From: Kitagawia praeruptora
Taxonomy: Eukaryota; Streptophyta; Magnoliopsida; Apiales; Apiaceae
Direction of reading: 5' to 3'
Assembly (NCBI GenBank): GCA_037693485.1
Contig: CM075350.1
Coordinates: 125,362,001 to 125,426,000, forward strand
Length of the DNA: 64,000 bases
The notes under the pieces were generated by a model that was given only the letters and a program-made list of their open reading frames with translations, ran no database searches and was not told where the DNA came from. A program made the translations under genes and the position numbers. Every line of letters starts with the position of its first letter. Position 1 is the first letter of the stretch. This document shows, in pieces, positions 55,323-64,000 of the stretch.

Positions 55323-56875
55323 TGACAAGGCTGTCGCATGCCTACCAAATAATAAATTCTAACAAAACCTTCTAACTATGTAGCAGGGTAAGTCAGAGTC
55401 GATCCCACAGAGACAAACGTATCAATCACTAGTTGTTTCTGATTTAATTCGGCTAAGCAAGTAAAACAATAAATATTGAGAATTTATTAAACTAATCTTA
55501 TGCTAAAGCGAATTGTGTTTATATTAAATCAAATATTAAAAACATCCGGAATTAAGTGTCCCCACTAGCATGAATTAATGCAATTATGAATTCCCGCCCC
55601 AATTAATCGTACGCTGCTCAACAGGAAAGATGCGCCCTATAAATACCAATAACCTCTCTCAAGTATTAATGGCTTCTCTAAAATACAATCAAGCCTATTC
55701 TCATGGTATCATGCATATTAGAGACATTAAGCATAGCACCCTAATTTCCTAACCATCCCTTCTGCCTATTCTCATGGAGAAGTTCAAATCCTTATTGGAT
55801 AAATCACAACCATCTAATCCAACTCTCGTCGATAATTAGATATTGGTTCAAACAATGCACATAATCACGTCTGATTTGTAATTGCTAATTAAAACAACTC
55901 AATAAGAAAGAGCAATTAAACAATCAAATTAGGGGAATTGGGAAATTCACACATCAATCATAACTAGGGTTCTACTTAACCCTAGATTAATTATCTACTC
56001 ACTCATGATTGAATTAATAAAACAAGAATTAATAATTGAACACATAATTATAAGAATAGAAGAAAAACCTTTAATTTTGATCTTCAAAGAAAATAAATAT
56101 TCTCCCAAAAATCTCCAGAAGAAAGTGTTTACAAAGTTGTGTCTATAATAAAATCTTCGATCCCCCAAAACTATGCCCTAGATGAGTTTATATATTGTTA
56201 CAAGGCTAAAATAATTGGCTTAATTAAATTAGAGGCCAATTCTTTTATAATTAGAATCAATTCGGAACAAGTTGCCAGGTGGGGCCAGCTTTTTAATCTT
56301 TTGTGCGCGCATAAAACAACAAAATATTCATCAGGTTTGTAATTGTCGACTACGCTGGCAGCGCCTGGCCACTCTCCTGACTTGCGCGTGTCACGCACGT
56401 GCCAGATATATAACCAACAATCTGCGCGTGTATTGGAGACAGCGGGTGAGGCTCAGGAGCTTTGCGCGCGTGTGTAGTATGAATTGAACTTAAATTACAG
56501 GAAAGATTGCATGCTCATCACAGAACCCGCATGCCCCTCACTCAAAGCGCCGAATAAATTTAAGAAACAGGAACTTTTGCACGACCATCTTCAATCCCGC
56601 ATGGACAACATAAAATTTCTGTCATCTTTTCTTTCCTCTACTAATTCACACGGCTACTCCAACAAAATTGCACATCCAATTTTTTATTTTTTTTAGCAAC
56701 TCGCTTCTCTTCTTCCTTTTTATTTAAAAATTATTTCCTCCAAAATTTAAATAGAACACCTGAAACACTTCACAAAAACTTATCAAAAACTAATTAAATC
56801 TACACGATTATTCACAAAAGCACCGTAAATGTGGGAACAAAATCCTATAAAATATATATAAAATATATTCTATCA
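55323..56875 (-). repeat. 5' LTR of the Athila element
   Basis: 1553 bp. It differs from 34943-36483 at about ten single positions, by one T in a T run and by an extra AAATATATAT-like unit near 56855. Confidence 0.93.
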
Positions 56876-56880
56876 GACAT

Positions 56881-58057
56881 GTCTGTTTCAGAGTATAAAT
56901 GCATGATTGAACAACTATCTGTTGAAATGTTTAACATTCATACTAGTATGACTGTTGCTAATGAAGAGATTGCTAAACTGTCTACTAAAAATGAAATGTT
57001 AACAAAAAAGAATGAGGAACTTGAGCTAACTGCTATGCAAACAGAAAACCTTAAGAAAGAAGTTGAATATCTGCAGAATAAGGTGTTGTATGCTAGTCAG
57101 GTTGAAAAGGCTCTTAGGGATGAATTAGCTGAAAATGAATTCAAACTAAAAACTTTCAAGAAATCATCTGGTCTAGTGAAATCCTACTGTGAGAAAATTG
57201 AAGCAAAACCCAAGGCTGCTATTGGACTTGATTATGACACTCTTAAACAGAGAAAAGGCTATGCTGTCATTGAAGATGACACAGTTGTTCATGAGGAAGT
57301 GCCTCACATTTTGAAAAAGACTGAAAATCCAATTTTTAAGGAACCAACATTTGAAATTGATGAGGATGCCTTACTCATCAAACAAATGTTGAATGATGAG
57401 GATGAGGCACAATCAAATGAACAACAAGCATCATCCAAGAGTGAGAGTGTCAAGTCAAAAGACAAGGAGCCAGTAGTTGATAGGCCAAGACCTAAGAAGT
57501 TTGTTAAGTTTGTTTCAGCTGGGAAGAGTGAATCAGAAAAGAAAGTGACCAAGAAGAAACAGAACAGAAATGGCAAGTTAGGGATTAACAAGGATAACAA
57601 TTATGCTTATATGCCTAATGCCCCTAGGAAAACTTGTCAGAACTGTTTCAGTACCAATCATTTAACTCATGCATGCAAGAAACCTGTTGGTAGTGTGTCC
57701 AAACCGTTCTATGATTGTTATGTGCCTCTAAGACATAGAGATGCACCATTTTGTGATAAATTTGACTGTATGCCATGCAATATGAATGTAATGACTAGTT
57801 GTTTCAATATGAGAAGGCAATTCATTGATGGTTGTATCAGTCACAATTCTCACACACACTACACCAGGTCAAAGTCTTCAAGTCCTCCTAAAGATAGGAA
57901 GGTACCTCTGTCACCTAAGTCTGAAGCCTCAGGATCTAAGACTTCTAACAGTGACAAGAAGACTAATGCCAAGAAAGTTGACAAGCATGTTGTTTATGAT
58001 AAAACTGTTTCTAAGTCACATGGACCCAAACTTGTTTGGGTACTAAAGGAAACGTAA
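56881..58057 (+). pseudogene. Copia copy 1b gag, 3' part (coiled-coil and zinc-knuckle extension)
   Basis: Continues the frame of 33618-34942 after the GACAT duplication (56876-56880). It begins with a long heptad-rich coiled coil (about 56890-57180, with repeated Glu/Lys/Leu such as ENLKKEVEYLQNK), then an acidic/basic linker, a CX2CX4HX4C knuckle (CQNCFSTNHLTHAC near 57635), a Cys-rich patch and a Ser/Lys-rich tail ending KLVWVLKET. It stops at TAA 58055-58057, 17 bases before the acceptor. This whole part lies in the candidate intron and is missing from copy 1a. It matches in layout, weakly in sequence, residues 406-763 of the copia 2b Gag. Confidence 0.85.
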
Positions 58058-58074
58058 TACCTTTGTGTTTGCAG

Positions 58075-61000
58075 GGCAAAGAAAGTGAAAAGAAGGTCAT
58101 GTGGATTTTGGACAGTGGATGCTCAAATCATATGACTGGTAATATGGCCCTGCTATCACAATATGAGGAAAAGGCTGGCCCAATGGTTGCTTTTGGAGAT
58201 GACAGCATGGGTAACACATTGGGATATGGCAAGTTGAAAGTTGGTAATGTCATCATTGAAGATGTAGCACTAGTCAAGGGGCTCAAGCATAATCTGCTAA
58301 GTGTTGGTCAGTTTACTGATAGGGGATTCAAGGTGGATTTTGAAAAAGATGAATGTTTGATCACCCACAAGAAGACTGGTGATTTTGCTCTATCTGGAGT
58401 AAGGAAGAGAAGCCTGTTTGTAGCCAATATGGATTCTGCAAACAAGGACAAAATTTGTTGCTTTTACTCAAAAGCATCAAATGAAGATTGTTGGATGTGG
58501 CACAAGAAACTATCACACCTGAACTTCAAAGCCATTAATTCTCTAGTCAAAAGAGAGTTAGTGAGAGGCATGCCCACACTCGAATTCTGTCAAGAAGGAG
58601 TGTGTGAGGCTTGTCAAAAAGGAAAGATGAAAAGATCAAGCCACAAGACAAAGACAGTGACATCAATAACCAAGCCCCTACAACTCATTCATATGGATTT
58701 GTTTGGGCCTGTCAACATTATGTCACTAGGAAGAAAGAAGTATGCCTTGGTGATGGTTGATGATTTTACAAGGTGTGGAATTTCTGGCATCAAAAGATGA
58801 GGCTCCACAAGTAATCATTGAGCATATAAAGAAAGTTGACAAGGAAGCAAAGGCCAACAATGCAAGTGTGATTGCACTGAGAAGTGATAATGGAACAGAG
58901 TTCAGAAATGCCATACTTGAAGCATTCTGTAAAGAGAATGGTATTTCTCAGCAATTCTCAGCTCCAAGGACTCCACAACAAAACAGAGTTGTTGAGAGGA
59001 AGAATAGAACTCTAATTGAGGCTGCTAGAACAATGTTACTTGATGCAAAAATGCCTACATGTTTTTGGGCTGAGGCTGTAAGCACTGCATGCTATATCCA
59101 GAACAGAACCCTCATCAACAAAAACACTGGAAAGACACCTTATAATTTGATGACTGGAAAGAAGCCCACTCTAAAGTATGTTCATACTTTTGGAAGCAAA
59201 TGCTTTGTATTGAAGGATAATTCTGAATATGTTGGAAAATTTGATGCAAAAGCATTTGAAGGAATTTTTCTTGGCTACTCTATGGAAAGAATTGCATACA
59301 AGGTTTATGTCATCAGTCAAAAGAAAGTTATGGAAAGCACAGATGTGACATTTGATGACAGCAAACTACCTGGATTAGAAGAAGCCAATGATGAAGATAA
59401 AGATCCATTGAAGTTTGATAATCTAGATGATTCTGATGAAGAGACTGAAACTGAAGTTGAAACTCGAGTTCAACAAACTCAAGTGAATGATGATACAAGA
59501 GAAGAAGTTGTGCCAAACAATAGTGAAGGAACAAGCATCCAAGACACACCTGTGAGTAGTGGCAACTTCACAGGGGGAGGAAATGAGAATGACCATGATG
59601 TGGATGATGAAGCAACATCAAGAATGAGAAATCAGGCTGAGCACTCAAGGAAATGGGATAGATCACACATTGCAGAGCAAATCATTGGAGATCCTAATGC
59701 AGGAGTAAGGACTAGGAGAGCAACTCAGAATGAGTGCCTCTATGGCTGTTTTCTATCACAAGTTGAGCCTAAGAAACTTGATGATGCACTGTTATTCAGA
59801 TTGGATTATTGCCATGCAAGAGGAGCTGAATCAATTTGAAAGGAATAAAGTATGGGAACTTGTGCCTGCACCAAAGAACAGAACCATTGTTGGAACAAAA
59901 TGGGTTCTAAAGAATAAGATGGATGAAGATGGTGTAATTATAAGGAACAAAGCAAGGTTGGTTGCAAAAGGATACTCTCAACAGGAAGGCATTGATTATG
60001 ATGAGACATTTGCTCCTGTTGCTAGATTGGAAGCCATCAGAATATTCTTGGCATTTGCTGCTCATTCAAACTTTAAAGTATATCAAATGGATGTCAAGAG
60101 TGCATTTCTGAATGGAGAGTTGGAAGAAGAAGTTTATGTGCAACAACCACCTGGTTTTGAGGATCCACACTTCCCAGAATTTGTCTACAGATTGCTTAAG
60201 GCATTGTATGGACTTAAGCAGGCTCCAAGAGCATGGTATGATACTTTATCACAATTTCTTCTTGAAAATCAATTCACTAGAGGCACACTAGACAAGACAT
60301 TGTTTTACAAGAAGCATGGTGATGATCTTATCTTAGTTCAGATCTATGTGGATGATATCATTTTTGGCTCTACAAATGAGAAGCTGTGTGAGAAATTTTC
60401 TAAACTCATGCAGAGCAGATATGAGATGAGTATGATGGGAGAGTTGACATTCTTTCTTGGGTTGCAAGTCAATCAAAGGAAGGATGGTATCTTTATCAGT
60501 CAGGCCAAGTATATCAAGGATTTATTGAAGAAGTTTGACTTGGAAGACTGCTCACCTGCAAAGACACCCATGGCCACTGCCACTAAATTGGATGAAGATG
60601 CTAAAGGCAAGAAAGTAAATATCTCAGTATACAGAGGCATGGTTGGTTCTCTACTCTACCTCACTGCAAGTAGGCCAGACATCATGTTTGCTACATGCTT
60701 GTGTGCAAGGTTTCAATCAAATCCAAAAGAATCACATTTGGTTGCTATAAAAAGGATCTTTAGATATCTGAAGGGCACTCCAAACTTGGGACTATGGTAT
60801 CCTAAGGACACAGGGTTCAATCTGGTTGATTATTCTGATGCTGATTATGCTGGATGCAGAGTGGATAGGAAAAGCACCTCAGGTAGCTGCCAGTTTCTTG
60901 GACAAAGGTTAGTCTCTTGGTATAGCAAGAAACAACAATGTGTGTCAACTTCTACAGCTGAGGCTGAATACATAGCTGCTGGAAGTTGCTGTGCTCAAGT

Positions 61001-61298
61001 GCTTTGGATTAGAAATCAACTTAGAGATTATGGACTTGTGTTGGAAAGAATTCCAATCATGTGTGACAACACAAGTGCAATCTCTATAGTTGCCAATCCT
61101 GTCAATCATTCTAGGACAAAGCACATTGACATCAGATATCATTTCATAAGGGAACATGCAGCTAATGGAACCATTGAGTTGCATTATGTTTCTACAGATA
61201 AACAACTAGCTGACATATTCACTAAGCCATTAGATGAAGCCACCTTCACAAGGTTGGTTAGTGAGATTGGAATGCTGAATTCTTCAGATTCTGGCTAA
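58075..61298 (+). pseudogene. Copia copy 1b pol
   Basis: Starts after the acceptor TTTGCAG at 58074; there is no ATG near the beginning. Protease DSGCSNHMTG (about 58110), HHCC finger (WHKKLSH, CEACQKG), integrase (HMDLFGP, LRSDNGTEF, VVERKNRT), acidic linker with an AGGGGGAGG tract near 59574, RT with YVDD near 60347, and RNase H (YSDADYAG, STAEAEY), ending before the stop at 61296-61298. Two small deletions relative to copy 1a shift the frame: about 8 bases near 58776, just after VMVDDFTR, and 2 bases near 59795, at the start of RT. Each half reads well by itself; the copy is dead as a whole. Confidence 0.92.
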
Positions 61299-62190
61299 GT
61301 GAATACAACATCTAGATTGTTGCAGCAGTAAACACTTACTTTATCTAAATTCTCAATATTTTTGGAGTAAGTGTTGGCTGAAATATGATTTATAAATATT
61401 TCAAATCTGTTGCATATTTTGAAAATCATATTCTCTTGTTAACTTGAAATTTCTATGAAATTTTGAGAAAATCACTGTTTGATTTGCTAGAATATTCGTG
61501 AATGAATATGGCTGGTAAATTTTAAAAAGATAGTGAAAATTGAGTTTCTATGAGTATAATTCGACAAGTCAGACTTCTCAAGTGATTCACTATTCGACAT
61601 CTCTAACAAGTCTCATTAGAGCACTCTCGAGTTCTCGAATAGAGTCTTTTAGAGTTCTCGAATAGAGGTTTCCTTGACTTCTCGAATATAGTGTTTTAGT
61701 TCTCGACTGACTGAGTTCTCGAATACTATATTTGAGTTCTCGAATATAGTGTTTTAGTTCTCGACTGACTGAGTTCTCGAATACTATATTTGAGTTCTCG
61801 AATCATTTGAAAAGGCTGATTTCTCGCTGAATTTTAACCGATTTTGGATTTTTATTCAGAATTCAGAATTACTCATAAAAACATATTTTACCTAATTTAG
61901 ATTTATTTCTAAGTTGGATAACTGCCAGCTGTGAGCTACAACCTGCTTGAGTTATCGAATAAGCCTTTCTTGACTTCTCGAATAGTTGTTTTCTACTTCT
62001 CGAATGCCTGACTTGTCGATACAGAACATACATCTATTCGACAATTCAAGTACTTCATACTTTTACAACTTCACATCTATTCGATTCATTTCATTCGATT
62101 TCTCAAGCATCCAAACTCCTCTGAAACCCTAACTGCAAAAGCTAAATTTCTTCTTCAACCTTCGATTTCTTCTATCTCTCTCTCACACAA
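61299..62190 (+). promoter_or_regulatory. Pol-ORF3 spacer of copy 1b with TTCTCGAA motif array
   Basis: No ORF. From about 61560 to 62110 it carries some 20 units of the GTTCTCGAATA / ATTCGACATCTC type, mostly as TTCTCGAA. A 58-bp tandem repeat lies at about 61684-61802. The array ends about 80 bases before the ORF3 ATG, and a CT-rich leader (TTCTTCTATCTCTCTCTC) precedes the ATG, as expected of a plant 5' leader. An internal promoter for ORF3 is possible but unproven. Confidence 0.55.
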
Positions 62191-64000
62191 ATGGCAACAG
62201 TAAAGTTCAACACCAATTTCATTGCTCTAACTAGTGATGTTGAAGCACCCAATGCCAATTTCAAGTGCTTTGTGAAGTGGATGTCTGAATCGTACATTAA
62301 GAATGCTCTATCTGTTAATCCAACTCTGTACCTCGACATTCTAGAACAGTTTTGGCAGTCTGCTACAGTGGAGGTGGTGGCTCTTGACTCTGCAATATCC
62401 TCGTACATCATCTACTGCAAGATTCAAGACAAAAATCTCACTATCACCACAGAGGATATGAATGAGGCACTTGGGATGGGTACCAAAGGAGAGGTGTATG
62501 ACCCACTTGCTACAAATGCTGAATTAGAAGACTTCTTTGATTTCATCAAATATGCAGACAGAATCAGTCTTGGGCACTTGAACAGGAAGCATTTGAGGAG
62601 GGAATGGAGTTATGTGTTTGCTACACTTCTTCAAGTCTTCACTGCAAGAAAATCTAGCTATGACCAAATCAGTACTCCTGCACAGCAAATAGGCTATGCC
62701 TTAGCTTATGGAAAGAAGATAGACGTTGGTCTCATCATTCTGCAGGAGCTGTATGGGAGACTTGGTAAGAATTCAGCCAAGAGAGGTAATGAAATTTTCT
62801 TCCCTCGTTTTATTCAATCTGTCCTTAATTTCTTAGATGATAAATTGATTGAATTAGATGGGATGAATAAAAATAGAATAGGCTATCCTAAATCCATGAC
62901 CAAACTCATTTTTAGTAATTTGGAGACTAGGAATGATGTGGATGTAAGACTTAACATAACTCCCCATATGGAGAGTTTGTTTAGAACTTACCCCCACAAC
63001 ATGCCAACATTTGCCTCTAAGTCTGAGTTAGCTAAGCCCAAGCAAGTAGAACAAAATACTAACCCAGGGCTAGCTAACCAACCCTCTCAACCAAACACTG
63101 TACCAATTACTGAACCAACTGCATCATCCTCTCAAAAGGGTGATGTTAGTAAAAAGAAGAGAAAGGAAGTAATGTCTGCACCCTTGAATATCTTATGTGA
63201 AGCAGCATTAGCTGTTGAACTAGGTCTAGAAAGTGAGGAACCAGAGTCACCCTTACAAAGGCCAAAGAAGAAGAAGAAAACTAAGACCACCTCTTCAGTC
63301 ACACAAATGGCTGAAGTTGTAAAATCAGGGGCAAACAGCTCATTAGATGTATCCTCTCAACAGGGTGCATCTATAGAATCAAGCATCCTCCCCAATGCAC
63401 CTTCTTGTATTGAGTCAACACATGGGAGTGATAAGGCTGGCACTACACTGAGTGGAGAGCACATCACACTTGAAACTCCCTCTATCTCTCAGGGGGAGTT
63501 GCCAAAATCTACTCTACAAGACACTCCTTTTCCAGAATCTAACACTGAAATTTCTTTGGAACCTGCAACTCAGGCAACTGAGATGCAAGGCATTGATCAT
63601 CAAGAATTCTTTTCTCTTGATGAGCCAATAATTTCAAGTGACTTAGTGCATGACACTTTGCTCACCACCCAGGACCCACATTTAGATGGTGAGGGAATGC
63701 ATGCTGGGGCATATCCTAATGACACCATCACAAACACAGAGGCTTCACTAGTTTTTACTAGAGACTCTGTGCCTGTGTCAACTGCTGGTGTAACTCATCC
63801 CACTTCTGTGGAGACACCAGTAGTAGAGTCAATCCATCCGGTTACAGAAGTTGCATATGTAACTGAGGAGTCTAGTTTACCTAGCTCTGACTTTATGTCA
63901 CAATGGCTGAAGCCTGTGCAACATGACAGTGCTTCAGGATCAGGGTCTGTTCCACAAAAATTGACGGTTGAAGCACTTCAAAGCTTAATTGTGGATCAGA
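62191..64000 (+). CDS. Post-pol ORF3 of copia copy 1b (open to window end)
   Basis: ATG at 62191; open for 603 codons to the right edge. Residues 1-250 form the conserved block, with KCFVKWMSESYI, LYLDILEQFW, HLRREWSYVFATLLQVF (about 135-152), ALAYGKKIDVG and a RFIQSVLNFLDD stretch. Then come a Pro/Gln/Ser linker, a basic KKKRKE patch (about 325), a second basic patch RPKKKKKTKT (about 357), and a long Ser/Thr/Glu-rich tail. The basic patches could be nuclear-localisation signals. No signal peptide or membrane helix is evident in the visible part, which argues against a classical envelope. It is homologous to 1-1819 (broken) and, in its core, to 47234-50564. Confidence 0.8.
   Translation, partial: MATVKFNTNFIALTSDVEAPNANFKCFVKWMSESYIKNALSVNPTLYLDILEQFWQSATVEVVALDSAISSYIIYCKIQDKNLTITTEDMNEALGMGTKGEVYDPLATNAELEDFFDFIKYADRISLGHLNRKHLRREWSYVFATLLQVFTARKSSYDQISTPAQQIGYALAYGKKIDVGLIILQELYGRLGKNSAKRGNEIFFPRFIQSVLNFLDDKLIELDGMNKNRIGYPKSMTKLIFSNLETRNDVDVRLNITPHMESLFRTYPHNMPTFASKSELAKPKQVEQNTNPGLANQPSQPNTVPITEPTASSSQKGDVSKKKRKEVMSAPLNILCEAALAVELGLESEEPESPLQRPKKKKKTKTTSSVTQMAEVVKSGANSSLDVSSQQGASIESSILPNAPSCIESTHGSDKAGTTLSGEHITLETPSISQGELPKSTLQDTPFPESNTEISLEPATQATEMQGIDHQEFFSLDEPIISSDLVHDTLLTTQDPHLDGEGMHAGAYPNDTITNTEASLVFTRDSVPVSTAGVTHPTSVETPVVESIHPVTEVAYVTEESSLPSSDFMSQWLKPVQHDSASGSGSVPQKLTVEALQSLIVDQ

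Larger units (their letters stand above)
34943..56875 (-). mobile_element. Athila-type Ty3/gypsy retrotransposon, split by copia 2b
   Basis: Minus-strand element with LTRs at 55323-56875 (5') and 34943-36483 (3'), perfect target duplication GACAT (34938-34942 and 56876-56880), tRNA-Asp primer site, gag-protease-RT-RNase H-integrase order and a purine tract before the 3' LTR. It is 21.9 kb including the 11.8-kb copia 2b. Integrase and gag motifs fit the Athila lineage. I see about ten substitutions and one ~10-bp indel between LTRs. No env-like ORF is present. Confidence 0.93.
34917..58074 (+). other. Candidate intron between gag core and pol in copy 1b (contains the Athila insertion)
   Basis: Donor CAG|GTACCA at 34916/34917 and acceptor GTGTTTGCAG|GGC at 58074/58075, both phase 0. 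A TACTAAAG branch-point-like site lies about 30 bases upstream of the acceptor. Without the Athila and one duplication the intron is about 1220 bp. Splicing would skip the gag stop (58055-58057) and join the pol frame. Copy 1a has the two flanks directly joined at 7995/7996. Prediction only; no transcript data. Confidence 0.5.
32280..64000 (+). mobile_element. Sirevirus-type copia copy 1b, split by a nested Athila element
   Basis: 5' LTR (32280-33572), primer site, gag (33618-34942 and 56881-58057), pol (58075-61298), motif-array spacer and ORF3 (62191 to the window end). The 3' LTR lies outside. The left flank is AAGCT (32275-32279). The Athila element occupies 34943-56875 with duplication GACAT. 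Gag would be open across the insertion, but pol has two frameshifts. Confidence 0.92.

Overview
The window looks like repeat-rich, AT-rich nuclear DNA of a flowering plant, most likely a eudicot. The evidence is Ty1/copia elements primed by initiator tRNA-Met, an Athila-type Ty3/gypsy element primed by tRNA-Asp, Helitrons ending in a GC-rich hairpin plus CTAG, and a MuDR-type MULE. I found no intact host gene, tRNA or rRNA. The only host-like trace is a decayed papain-type cysteine protease fragment near 27.1-27.7 kb. The species cannot be named from the sequence.

Layout. 1-10636 (minus): Sirevirus-type copia copy 1a (5' LTR 9341-10636, gag, pol, a third ORF running off the left edge), broken by several lesions and by a 2.1-kb solo LTR (4287-6405). 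10637-19541: non-coding DNA with a MITE, a 167-bp tandem duplication, a minus-strand Helitron (13359-14893), a second Helitron (15246-18705) carrying a MULE (15269-16810), and the 3' end of a third Helitron. 19542-25213: rearranged copy 2a of a second Sirevirus family (LTR and gag forward, pol inverted, closed by a palindrome). 25214-32279: mostly unassigned DNA, the protease relic, and two solo copia LTRs with perfect target-site duplications (29750-30259 and 30465-31773).

32280-64000 is a nest. Copia copy 1b (plus strand, same family as 1a) is split inside gag by a 21.9-kb Athila element (34943-56875, minus strand, duplication GACAT). The Athila is in turn split inside its RNase H domain by copia copy 2b (39767-51528, plus strand, duplication AATAG). 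Copy 2b is the youngest: its LTRs differ by three substitutions and one C-run length change, and its gag and pol are open. The Athila LTRs differ at about ten positions. Copy 1b resumes at 56881 and runs off the right edge inside its third ORF.

How the parts work together. Both Sirevirus families encode Gag, a protease-integrase-RT-RNase H polyprotein, and a large post-pol ORF (ORF3) with a conserved N-terminal block. In both families gag ends in a stop codon and pol lies in another frame with no usable ATG. Each has a phase-0 splice donor (AG|GTA) just after the first Gag zinc knuckle and a phase-0 acceptor (TTTGCAG|GGC) just before the protease. Removing that segment (about 1.1-1.2 kb) would fuse Gag to Pol in frame, and copy 1a has exactly this intron-less junction. 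I read this as a candidate splicing switch between a long Gag (with extra coiled coil and zinc knuckles) and Gag-Pol. It is the most interesting signal in the window.
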